From: CAYJXJ01 sp964374095
GTDB lineage: Bacteria > Elusimicrobiota > Elusimicrobia > UBA1565 > UBA9628
Length of the DNA: 16,448 nucleotides
Assembly (NCBI GenBank): GCA_964374095.1
Contig: CAYJXJ010000103.1
Span: 1 to 16,448 of the forward strand
Direction of reading: 5' to 3'
Position numbers and translations under genes: made by a program. The notes under the pieces are model-generated. The model had not been told where the DNA came from, did not search any database, and worked only from the letters and a program-made list of their open reading frames with translations. Within the stretch, counting starts at the first letter, position 1, and each line of letters begins with the position of its first letter. Of the stretch, positions 16,001 through 16,448 are shown piece by piece.

Positions 16001-16448
16001 CGAGAGCGCGGGCAACGGCAACGCCCGCATCACGGGTCTGAACCTGCCGCTCGACGGAATCTACACGATCGGCGCCGTGGCCTATCAGCCCGGGGTGACG
16101 GGGGCCTTCAAGCTCAACTTCTCCGGCTCGGCGGGGTCGGTGGGCTCGATCGCGGGAACCGTGGAGTACGGCGGCAGCCAGGGCGGCGTGATCGGGGTCG
16201 GGGTCTTCAAGTCCACCTCGTCGGCCGTCTTCACGGCCCAGTCGTTCGGGCCGCAGACCTTCGTGGCCGGCCAGCCGCTCCTGAGCACCCGCGCCTTCTC
16301 CTTCCCGGGCCTCCTGACCGGGACGAGCTATTACCTGGCGGCCTTCATCGACATCAACGCCAACCAGGCCCCGGACGCGGGCGAGGACAAGGGCTTCTTC
16401 GGCGCGGGGACCGACCCCAGTTCGCTCTTCCTCCAGAACGGCCAGAAC
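927..16448 (+). CDS. Giant secreted multidomain surface protein (at least 5,174 residues, 3' end outside the window)
   Basis: A single frame runs from the ATG at 927 to the window edge without a stop. The N-terminus (MAEKRLK, then a hydrophobic stretch of about 19 residues, then TFAAGE) is a Sec signal peptide. Residues 33-96 follow a pattern recalled from other secreted proteins: SGTT..., LGQVGT, then LDAGYFAF. The rest is a mosaic of beta modules: three beta-helix-like cassettes, three 7-repeat SBBP propellers, six Fn3-like domains, two LecA-like domains, two PPC-like domains and at least 14 transthyretin/SdrB-like repeats. Many repeats carry DxNxNxxxDxxE loops expected to bind calcium. Cysteines are rare and mostly paired as CxxC or similar. 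No catalytic domain was recognised. A role as adhesin, surface fibre or carbohydrate-binding scaffold is inferred from the module types. The gene stands alone at its 5' end, divergent from tRNA-Gly, and appears monocistronic as far as can be seen. The anchor or sorting signal should lie in the missing C-terminus. Confidence 0.97.
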   Translation, partial: MAEKRLKATVAAAAWALALMGMAWIARDTFAAGEKVSGTTKIVDDLSFGSAGTAKTASGTTEVMGSLGQVGTVSGTSGATTLDAGYFAFPAQAGGVTRTWDGGGTTDSASEAANWSANTLPATDDEIRFDATSTKNCTFDIALTLSSVAVLSGYTGGVSISSQIIVNKAFDVLSQGATVFFLDSAANKHILSGPVTVASATFHIGQTTVVAIGSITVRGGGILEMHDAARFEGTKIHVKPGTAKLKLFDNNLVGAPVLTSTGGFGAHLEVILDGQIDISSAVFERLGSMGIQIGDIATFINFSSFTFKGPLEPGTTAIFFDVAGPNNYVSTFTNINFADANIGINVNAFNLGPSASLTFQKAKGPKAGPAFENDPGNKVAWLNQAFGVASIGDLTTIAVTTVGATRLNWTWPETLAAGASFYIQYSTNAGADWLIANAQVTRPTGPVTAGAAASYIVGGLDVGRDGSDLPISPTYNFRVFITSGPGAESGPSNIATGSGALPGLLTNAFTNLGGAGTAGGGWLSTFNDSVNLSDGFIGAARDGAGNIYVSGAYQTASNAQDFLLRKYTSAGTILWTKYFNNADNTHDEVAGIAADSSGNVYAVGASSIPGQDFNAFVRKYDTNGALLWEATHNGADNSEDLAEGVAVDSSGNVYAGGYEFKIGQHKNAWLRKYNAAGLVQWTTTYNNGSTNLADEIHGVAVSGTGVYVAGEEQVGGQGNNIWVRKYDSLGTLVSWTTTYTSPGAASDKGLAIDLDSSGNVYVAGYETVSGQGDNIWVRKYDSASPPNAVWTHAYNGPFPGGSDNAQAIAAHESGVYVTGFETGAAGNKDIWVRKLSLSAGLAVWTTTYQGSDTGNEEGAGIVVDASSNVYVAGLESVLSQSNNGWLRRFNADAFLAGVTDLSASPGSYAGAVNISFSYPEALPAGSKFFVDYTTFTGGYTFGIANAEIKVVTGAVTSGQYQTFTVGGLHTRRDGADTNNSPSYFLTVFLQSPGGVSSPASNLASQTPFLPGILTTATFTNFGGPGTPGGGWLQTVNGPNSGDDRGWSIMHNNTATGILAVGTFNTGTGNDDIFARLYDTNGNTDGTVYYNNPKNGNDVARGVWVNGNYGYVVGAENRNDGKGDDLLLQKYDVTNGIQGGMLEWTTTYNSPDNLDDYGAAVTVDGGFIYVAGFEIRSGQNRNILVQKYDLNGLLLWTTSYNNPANGLDQGIGIAAQGGAIYVSGEESVVPGFDTNLWLRKYDSNALVQWTTSYAGAGGSVDRGRAVATDGPYVYVAGDEIPSGGQRDAILLKYDSLTAGLLLKRTHNGAFGGDDVATGVALDGDNVYLSGSEAVAAGDVNIWVRKYSKGGLIEWTTTYAGPANGIDEANGLHVSLASNVFVTGYERKSNAQFENIWVRKFNADAFAPASAGNAKIWAGSGIGFASNGSNWIGGFAPVNGDYVIFGATSPTINAQWDITVTLSSITFKDGYKGNVDVLNSLTVNGPFEMMTPGTTIQFVTNSSNKHTLNGPVTISSGAVFHIGGTTVVAIGSVTANSSGLFEMHDAAFFQGTELKTTGGSSKGRIKLFDNNSVGPPVLTSTGPAASLNLVFDGIVDITSGVFRRISAPGMVMASGNEVLSLSSITFEGPLAPGSTAINFDVDLIVKVATFTNITFADPNIAVNFNATGLGAASKITMRDAKGSQAGENFDNDPSNLVDWVQSGVQVPPITNLSAAAGPNVGSVKLTWSWAAQLNPGSTFGVAFATHVGAFALSDAAFLAAGGAFVDVATGPVTLGPGGAAFIAGGLDTGHDGAGNPISPMYFFRVFYTSFPAGVESPDSNQAASSGTAPTPLTTDSIPLGAPGTPGGGWLSKIRYPSFTGTEEINDVARDSAGNVYAAGQFYPQGGAGNADNLLLRKYDSGGVIQWTRYYNSEFNLGEYGFGVAVGPSNEVYVVGSSSHGPKGYNGVLFRYNSGGLLEWSTTYDRAGRDDDFNAVAADASGVYVAGAHRPPGPGPVQDIFVRKYSPNGGELWTQTYNGAAGFDDFARGVAVYGGFVYVAGSEVGAGPQGRNIWLRKYDASNGSPVWTRLFSGSGSNINDTDEIGEGVAVDAGGVYLIGRSTEGVRSGDIVVKKLDFSGGVVWTSSFTNTPGLLADDDGLGIAVEGGGVYAVGQTSGTGVAADAWIRKYDTNGLIQWTTTYNSPGNNNDVANAVAVDSGGAVYVGGREKRLDVGEGDNAWLRKFNADAFGGGAGGGVQTFVQSVPTAPPTSGQNANDLIMLRLKLWTAGGSVSMTQAAMSLLGDAPAGQVNAAVFFDANNNNLKDPGEFRAAVPFAAGAPPKAVFNIPAGDEVLTATTRQYLIGVSFSSVAAGKTLELALDFPADLVAGAVQPQGFPHRSGVTKVQAELFAKPSGQLPVAYSTPTSPAGGGFDTGLYINPGQQVSVQTSGSWSPDGTLFFGANGDFGGNCVSCVITSTNTARLMGRIGTGTTWFAMGTSSTFTVTTSGNLFLAMNDSNYGDNAGSLFVTYNILPSAGVKVWIGGNAFDPNRASLDANWAGGQKPFNGERVRFATSTFDCNWDISNITLGGLEMTTDYAKILRLVNPSGVRNTLAISTHVTMERGTFDLGGNNTLEVQGLLTLRSSATLDMGPGKNEFLSDPSTRLRTKGLKFEGAAFWRNNISTTNSAAFLENVAGAGLWDFDIRDATVTVQNHGPYIRNSSGLTLHNRPSGPNDLMAKINALDMLTFDGEIPNSKPSFRIHHGASNPPLNLTFREWEFLAPHVSTNVSYFDQCEGTCGNQAMPSGSNITFLDASGGRLGTPFESDPKSVIFWSPDGGGLATINGTANYAGSQSGDYRVLVTTDASGQTQGVGQNVKVSSGVAFSITSLPAPNTYYVFAFKSVGLQPSGKAPRGGLGNAGAFRSNAVFVGAGGTANGVNITLQDWGSISGNITLNTGQAGSLRVDVWQGDPPCAVCTLEASILAPVSGGPYFVDAPPFTGLTVISYVDVDNDKVQDNFEAFGSSSPVAVSGLTDHSGTNITVGGGSAQSGGTVYASTLPVHGGAISAFGTQPVLRLKLFSFSANSTLNSLKVEAVGNLPAGGGGGAAGPGGVFIDVFDDDNNDGVFQFGGFSFSCPGCDDYRGTFFATLSSPTGNILFSPADNIIAGSTRTLFLTIDPAGNKLASIGVQLSTSSNVGLSAGAMAVQAGLYPIISSAPVRFKVPADFYAQPDNTGGVFTGFAVFPGQTLTVTASGVWASSPSANTSPTGHPNTQGLNSVLTSTNVGTLIGRIQPFSPPATGNPKWFAVGKSSTAVVPIGGELVLAMNDLVGSYTDNSGFALADFSVSGSTLGAIAGTVFYSGGITGSMDVTAVDGNTGVTKATTTISVGAPTSYSYSISGLAPGPYSVRARHQVQSSHQGDTVQASQVSAGSTTTINVNVSLGIGTISGTLSYSASAGVNSFGSFVVAVTTHTDFGHDIVFFGTAALQSPGAFIIGNLQAPNTYYLVGFRDFNNNKNPDGAEPTGAFDVTSPSATIANFQNFLTPIFVPAPPGTMPTGKNITLRDNGAINGTIGVSSTVTSGVIVLRAAHGLPGSPGFLVENREFVRIFPPVPSEGFYYTLDLLRPATDYNVFAFLDQNGNEAKDPSEPFFNSLPNIAVSSGAFTGLNFFLTELSSPPAVPGFHGVAALNGIDFRWNLVPGATQYELRTGANALQQVLLDPTSSFFQSLPPNTASVLTRITAANPKGSSPPSDIGALFSLAAQPASPVVDSVGQNAAAISWTANANPAGTLYEVQRATGVTQPGIFLAVATTTAVSFNDVGLAPAATYFWRVRGRNGNSVFGAFSGQTSGVTNPATVASIGGTVSYAGKQAGSVVVEANTSANFSTTTISARSFLTNIPSQSYFLAPLSAGTHFVRAYVDADVNGARGLGEDQGVFGSPTGIVVAASPVTGQNFTVSVDTVPPGAPSGLAAAASFGKVTLSWSPPLKSADLGPLNDLLGFKVQRSTGTGFGDLSGNLSSATVSFTDLAPVADLSNSYRVFAFDFGQNVSSPTAPKAVTPDFGGKVTGFMSTFTATSAGVFRVRLSTSPRGRDPFQAEAALGNQGLYSFTGLSTNTYYVRGFRDLNNDNVQQNLNEPSGTFGGISAPFPVYIFGNNTVSGANVAVCDRTQALPNTKVSGAGVKLETTDCPAKDQGPGFFTDLYSFVVGGGGTGSIGVGSELNISVGGLGNFDPVLYVLSPDGFVAAQNIAPPGGAASVRLFAHTTGTWLIEPTSFNPGQTGLYSLGLSVVGGFAGGINGTLSYAGSKPGMLKVQLFTTADPKAIPIQQFDVSAAAPFSGPYGFPGLTDGTYYVRAFKDVNGNFYRDAGEPAGALGSESAPTSITITGGVSNLSGPADLNVSDPSAGVVKGTLLYTGSQPGAIRVEIGTKQCPTCEDILVGAFASTATIGGSPFSYIMDFVAPATSYILKAYVDGNKDLRADVFEAKGSSSPVTVTANSTTTANIELKEPGSSCGSGNATLRGTISYGGTATGTINIAITQDQTFGTIDCVETLASPGVYTKSGILGGATYFMAAFRDTNNNGNPDDHLGEPLGLGATENFVGIPSFDDPPKIFLGLTALVTANLTLNDPPGGQIKGQVSYSSASLPGAPIIVQAFIEGQYGQGSFGEAQIFRQAGTTHYLYALPFLNASQNFRLIGWVDANFNHYPDNGEPFRDAGTIAVSSGTGSPGPTTQNFVLTDTNSGVNFGQIDGAISYSGSFSSGPFVVRFFTDANFLGAPEATLTVPAPTPTGTFFFSKGGLVPGGAAAPFVDYFVDAFRDATLTGVLNKAYQPYGKLNGGAAVTLSPNAPIANIGTGAVDDPGGGGSGALTISGSVNYQGTKTCLAAGCRVRSMLFAVGPVRSDSPMRFADVAFAGASAVPNHAYNFTNLTNATHTYRSQHFLDLDNSFLPDAGEPIIFSTAAGIPLGGNVSVGSQNYRLCDRTPITVGVEISSALAPSDCRSPDRAGAFQKLFTFSGTRGQPVTVEMTAIGFSDSYLTLYDPNGSLLASDDESAGNGNARITGLNLPLDGIYTIGAVAYQPGVTGAFKLNFSGSAGSVGSIAGTVEYGGSQGGVIGVGVFKSTSSAVFTAQSFGPQTFVAGQPLLSTRAFSFPGLLTGTSYYLAAFIDINANQAPDAGEDKGFFGAGTDPSSLFLQNGQN
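1215..2060 (+). repeat. Beta-helix-like cassette 1 (residues 97-378)
   Basis: It opens with W100-D-G-G-G and N114-W115, followed by LPATDDEIRF. This is the W-x-G-G...NW...P..D pattern that often begins repetitive secreted beta-helix or autotransporter-like regions. Short alternating hydrophobic strands rich in V, I, T and G follow, with a segment FHIGQTTVVAIGS and then LEMHDAA. It ends at FENDP (D374). Cassette 2 has the same order of motifs at almost the same spacing. The fold is inferred; no polysaccharide lyase active site was recognised. Confidence 0.6.
2094..2432 (+). other. Fn3-like domain 1 (residues 390-502)
   Basis: IGDLTTIAV...LNWTWPETL...FYIQYST and the late strand YNFRVFITS...SGPSN match the strand pattern of fibronectin type III domains. 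A GGLDVGRDG stretch lies between the early and late strands and recurs in Fn3-like 2 and 3 (GGLHTRRDG, GGLDTGHDG). The domain links cassette 1 to propeller 1. Confidence 0.65.
2478..3608 (+). repeat. SBBP-type beta-propeller 1, seven repeats (residues 518-894)
   Basis: After a GTAGGGWL lead-in (W522), seven repeats of about 50-55 residues follow the pattern D-x-x-x-G-x-A-x-D-x-S-G-N-V-Y-V-x-G ... W-[LV]-R-K-Y-D-x-x-G-x-x-x-W-T-x-x-Y. The last repeat ends in FNADAF (889-894). Seven repeats fit a seven-bladed propeller. SBBP repeats occur in large secreted bacterial proteins and usually act as scaffolds or binding surfaces. Confidence 0.88.
3618..3962 (+). other. Fn3-like domain 2 (residues 898-1012)
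   Basis: VTDLSASPGSYAGAVNISFS, FFVDYTT, GGLHTRRDG and YFLTVFLQS...SSPASN give the same motif order as Fn3-like 1. It joins propeller 1 to propeller 2 with no beta-helix cassette between them. Confidence 0.6.
3990..5138 (+). repeat. SBBP-type beta-propeller 2, seven repeats (residues 1022-1404)
   Basis: The GTPGGGWL lead-in (W1031) is followed by seven repeats, the first two more diverged (DDIFARLYDTNG, DDLLLQKYD). Later repeats are canonical (NIWVRKYSKGG, WTTTYAG). It ends in FNADAF (1399-1404). The distance from the lead-in Trp to FNADAF is 368 residues, against 367 in propeller 1. Confidence 0.87.
5157..6008 (+). repeat. Beta-helix-like cassette 2 (residues 1411-1694)
   Basis: The cassette starts at IWAGS (W1415) and SNW, and ends at FDNDP (D1690). 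It is a clear paralogue of cassette 1: HTLNGPVT, FHIGGTTVVAIGS, FEMHDAA, KLFDN and PVLTSTG all occur in the same order. First Trp to final Asp is 275 residues, against 274 in cassette 1. Confidence 0.65.
6033..6422 (+). other. Fn3-like domain 3 (residues 1703-1832)
   Basis: ITNLSAAAGPNVGSVKLTWS, GGLDTGHDG and FFRVFYTS...VESPDSN repeat the Fn3-like pattern seen before the other propellers. It sits between cassette 2 and propeller 3, matching the order cassette 1, Fn3-like 1, propeller 1. Confidence 0.6.
6438..7604 (+). repeat. SBBP-type beta-propeller 3, seven repeats (residues 1838-2226)
   Basis: The GTPGGGWL lead-in (W1847) is followed by seven repeats, for example DSAGNVYAAG...NLLLRKYDSGG and NIWLRKYDASNG. 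It ends in FNADAF (2221-2226). Lead-in Trp to FNADAF is 374 residues. Confidence 0.87.
7620..8060 (+). other. Beta-sandwich module A1 (residues 2232-2378)
   Basis: VPTAPPTSGQNANDLIMLRLKLWT is followed by VNAAVFFDANNNNLKDPGE and then VLTATTRQYLIGVSFSS...LELALDF. The pattern is a beta-sandwich with one DxNxNxxxDxxE loop at D2294-E2305. A second copy lies at 3028-3194. Both copies directly precede a LecA-like domain. The family was not recognised with certainty. Confidence 0.5.
8061..8462 (+). other. LecA/PA-IL-like lectin domain 1 (residues 2379-2512)
   Basis: FDTGLYINPGQ, VQTSGSWS, ARLMGRIG and LFLAMNDSNYGDNAGSLFV follow the order of the PA-IL (LecA) galactose-binding lectin family. The Ca2+-site region NDxxxxDNxG is at N2492-D2493 and D2498-N2499, but the loop is two residues shorter than in LecA. 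An extra CVSC pair (C2447, C2450) lies in the loop before RLMGRIG. Carbohydrate binding is inferred. Confidence 0.65.
8469..9347 (+). repeat. Beta-helix-like cassette 3 (residues 2515-2807)
   Basis: VWIGGNAFDP (W2518), ANWAGGQKPFNGERVRF and FDCNWDISNITLGGLEM follow the opening pattern of cassettes 1 and 2. The cassette ends in FESDP (D2803), giving 285 residues from first Trp to final Asp. The middle has diverged strongly and carries a CEGTC pair (C2771, C2775). No enzymatic motif was recognised. Confidence 0.55.
9366..9998 (+). repeat. Transthyretin/SdrB-like repeats 1-2 (residues 2814-3024)
   Basis: Repeat 1 begins ATINGTANYAGSQSG and repeat 2 begins GSISGNITLNTGQAG. Each continues to a strand such as TYYVFAFKSV or TVISYVDVDNDKVQ. 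This is the I-x-G-T-x-x-Y-x-G ... Y-Y-V-x-A-F-x-D pattern of carboxypeptidase-regulatory or SdrB-like beta modules. Repeat 2 has a CAVC pair (C2950, C2953). Confidence 0.7.
10008..10508 (+). other. Beta-sandwich module A2 (residues 3028-3194)
   Basis: PVLRLKLFSFSANSTLNSLKVEAVG, FIDVFDDDNNDGVFQFG and RTLFLTIDPAG parallel module A1. A CPGC pair (C3112, C3115) follows the acidic loop. It directly precedes LecA-like domain 2, as A1 precedes domain 1, so the two-domain unit has been duplicated. Confidence 0.5.
10509..10907 (+). other. LecA/PA-IL-like lectin domain 2 (residues 3195-3327)
   Basis: VTASGVWASS, GTLIGRIQ, WFAVGKSS and LVLAMNDLVGSYTDNSGF align well with LecA. The spacing of the Ca2+-binding segment equals that of LecA (NDVPGTYGNNSG). 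D3304, S3308, D3311 and N3312 take the places of LecA Asp100, Thr104, Asn107 and Asn108. Calcium-dependent sugar binding is therefore plausible but inferred. Confidence 0.72.
10908..11873 (+). repeat. Transthyretin/SdrB-like repeats 3-5 (residues 3328-3649)
   Basis: Repeats begin AIAGTVFYSGG, TISGTLSYSAS and AINGTIGVSS. Repeat 4 carries TYYLVGFRDFNNNKNPDGAEP (loop at D3487) and repeat 5 carries DQNGNEAKDPSEP (loop at D3613). These acidic loops match the 12-residue spacing of EF-hand-like calcium sites. Confidence 0.75.
11874..12422 (+). other. Two tandem Fn3 domains (4 and 5; residues 3650-3832)
   Basis: The first has PAVPGFHGVAALNGIDFRWN, ATQYELRTG and VLTRITAANPKGSSPPSD. The second has SVGQNAAAISWTANANPAG, YEVQRATG and ATYFWRVRGRNGNSVFGAFS. 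Both show the W, Y and L/Y pattern of fibronectin type III domains. Confidence 0.75.
12423..12725 (+). repeat. Transthyretin/SdrB-like repeat 6 (residues 3833-3933)
   Basis: SIGGTVSYAGKQAGSVVVEA opens the repeat and HFVRAYVDADVNGARGLGED closes its core. The acidic loop is degenerate. Confidence 0.65.
12726..13034 (+). other. Fn3 domain 6 (residues 3934-4036)
   Basis: DTVPPGAPSGLAAAASFGKV, TLSWSPP, LGFKVQRSTG and SYRVFAFDFGQNVSSPT form a classical bacterial Fn3 domain. The DTVPPGAP lead-in is typical of Fn3 units in long surface proteins. Confidence 0.85.
13035..13346 (+). repeat. Transthyretin/SdrB-like repeat 7 (residues 4037-4140)
   Basis: KVTGFMSTFTATSAGVFRV opens the repeat and TYYVRGFRDLNNDNVQQNLN carries a degenerate acidic loop. 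It runs directly into the CDRT motif of PPC-like domain 1. Confidence 0.65.
13347..13733 (+). other. PPC-like domain 1 with CDRT...DC lead-in (residues 4141-4269)
   Basis: C4141-DRT and D-C4164 bracket a 23-residue lead-in and may form a disulfide. DLYSFVV, LNISVGGLGNFDPVLYVLSP and TTGTWLIEPTSFNPGQTGLY follow, matching the bacterial pre-peptidase C-terminal (PPC) beta-sandwich. Such domains often bind substrate or calcium in secreted proteins. PPC-like domain 2 repeats the same arrangement. Confidence 0.6.
13734..15785 (+). repeat. Six transthyretin/SdrB-like repeats 8-13 (residues 4270-4953)
   Basis: Repeats of about 110-118 residues begin GINGTLSYAGS (repeat 8), VVKGTLLYTGS (9), TLRGTISYGGT (10), QIKGQVSYSSA (11), QIDGAISYSGS (12) and TISGSVNYQGT (13). 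Acidic loops with EF-hand-like spacing occur at D4333 (DVNGNFYRDAGE), D4674 (DANFNHYPDNGE) and D4917 (DLDNSFLPDAGE). The loop of repeat 10 has two extra residues. Cys pairs lie in repeat 9 (C4406, C4409) and repeat 13 (C4857, C4862), and C4488 and C4524 lie around repeat 10. The array looks like a rigid stalk. Confidence 0.8.
15786..16130 (+). other. PPC-like domain 2 with CDRT...DC lead-in (residues 4954-5068)
   Basis: C4954-DRT and D-C4974 precede KLFTFSGTRGQPVTVEM, SDSYLTLYDPNGSLLASDDE and GIYTIGAVAYQPGVTGAFKL. The SYLTLYDPNG...DDE stretch is typical of PPC domains. The copy before this one has the same lead-in and sits in the same position after a transthyretin-like repeat. Confidence 0.75.
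16131..16448 (+). repeat. Transthyretin/SdrB-like repeat 14, continuing past the window (residues 5069-5174)
   Basis: SIAGTVEYGGSQGGVIGVGV opens the repeat. SYYLAAFIDINANQAPDAGE carries an acidic loop at D5142-E5153. The frame is still open at the last base, so the stalk continues beyond the window. Confidence 0.75.

Overview
This is a G+C-rich bacterial window in which one gene occupies about 94% of the sequence. Reading frame 3 of the + strand opens at the ATG at 927 and has no stop codon through 16448, giving 5,174 codons with the 3' end outside the window. The product has an N-terminal signal peptide and a mosaic of extracellular beta-rich modules. It looks like a giant secreted or cell-surface protein, of the kind seen in environmental lineages such as Elusimicrobiota or Omnitrophota. 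That taxonomic hint is inference; no marker gene here fixes the organism.

The first 900 bases hold a small locus on the minus strand. A VapC-like PIN-domain toxin is cut by the left edge (346 down to 1) and overlaps by 8 nt an 85-residue ribbon-helix-helix antitoxin (596 to 339). The pair has a near-consensus promoter (TTGACG-N17-TATACT) whose -10 lies in a palindrome and whose predicted start gives an essentially leaderless mRNA. Upstream are a second strong minus-strand promoter (TTGACA-N16-TATACT), a possible structured RNA of about 120 nt, and a tRNA-Gly(GCC) gene at 799-870. The giant gene starts 56 nt away from the tRNA, divergently.

Module order in the giant protein (residues): signal peptide (1-32); beta-helix-like cassette 1 (97-378); Fn3-like 1; 7-repeat SBBP propeller 1 (518-894); Fn3-like 2; propeller 2 (1022-1404); beta-helix-like cassette 2 (1411-1694); Fn3-like 3; propeller 3 (1838-2226); beta-sandwich plus LecA-like unit 1 (2232-2512); beta-helix-like cassette 3 (2515-2807); two transthyretin-like repeats; beta-sandwich plus LecA-like unit 2 (3028-3327). 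From there to the edge run transthyretin/SdrB-like repeats (at least 14 in all), broken up by three Fn3 domains and two PPC-like domains.

The parts suggest a long, calcium-stiffened, carbohydrate-binding surface fibre or adhesin: propellers and beta-helices as spacers or binding platforms, LecA-like and PPC-like domains as ligand binders, and repeats with EF-hand-like DxNxNxxxDxxE loops as a stalk. No peptidase, glycosidase or transporter catalytic domain was recognised in the visible part, so the role remains inferred. The missing C-terminus should show how the protein is anchored or sorted.
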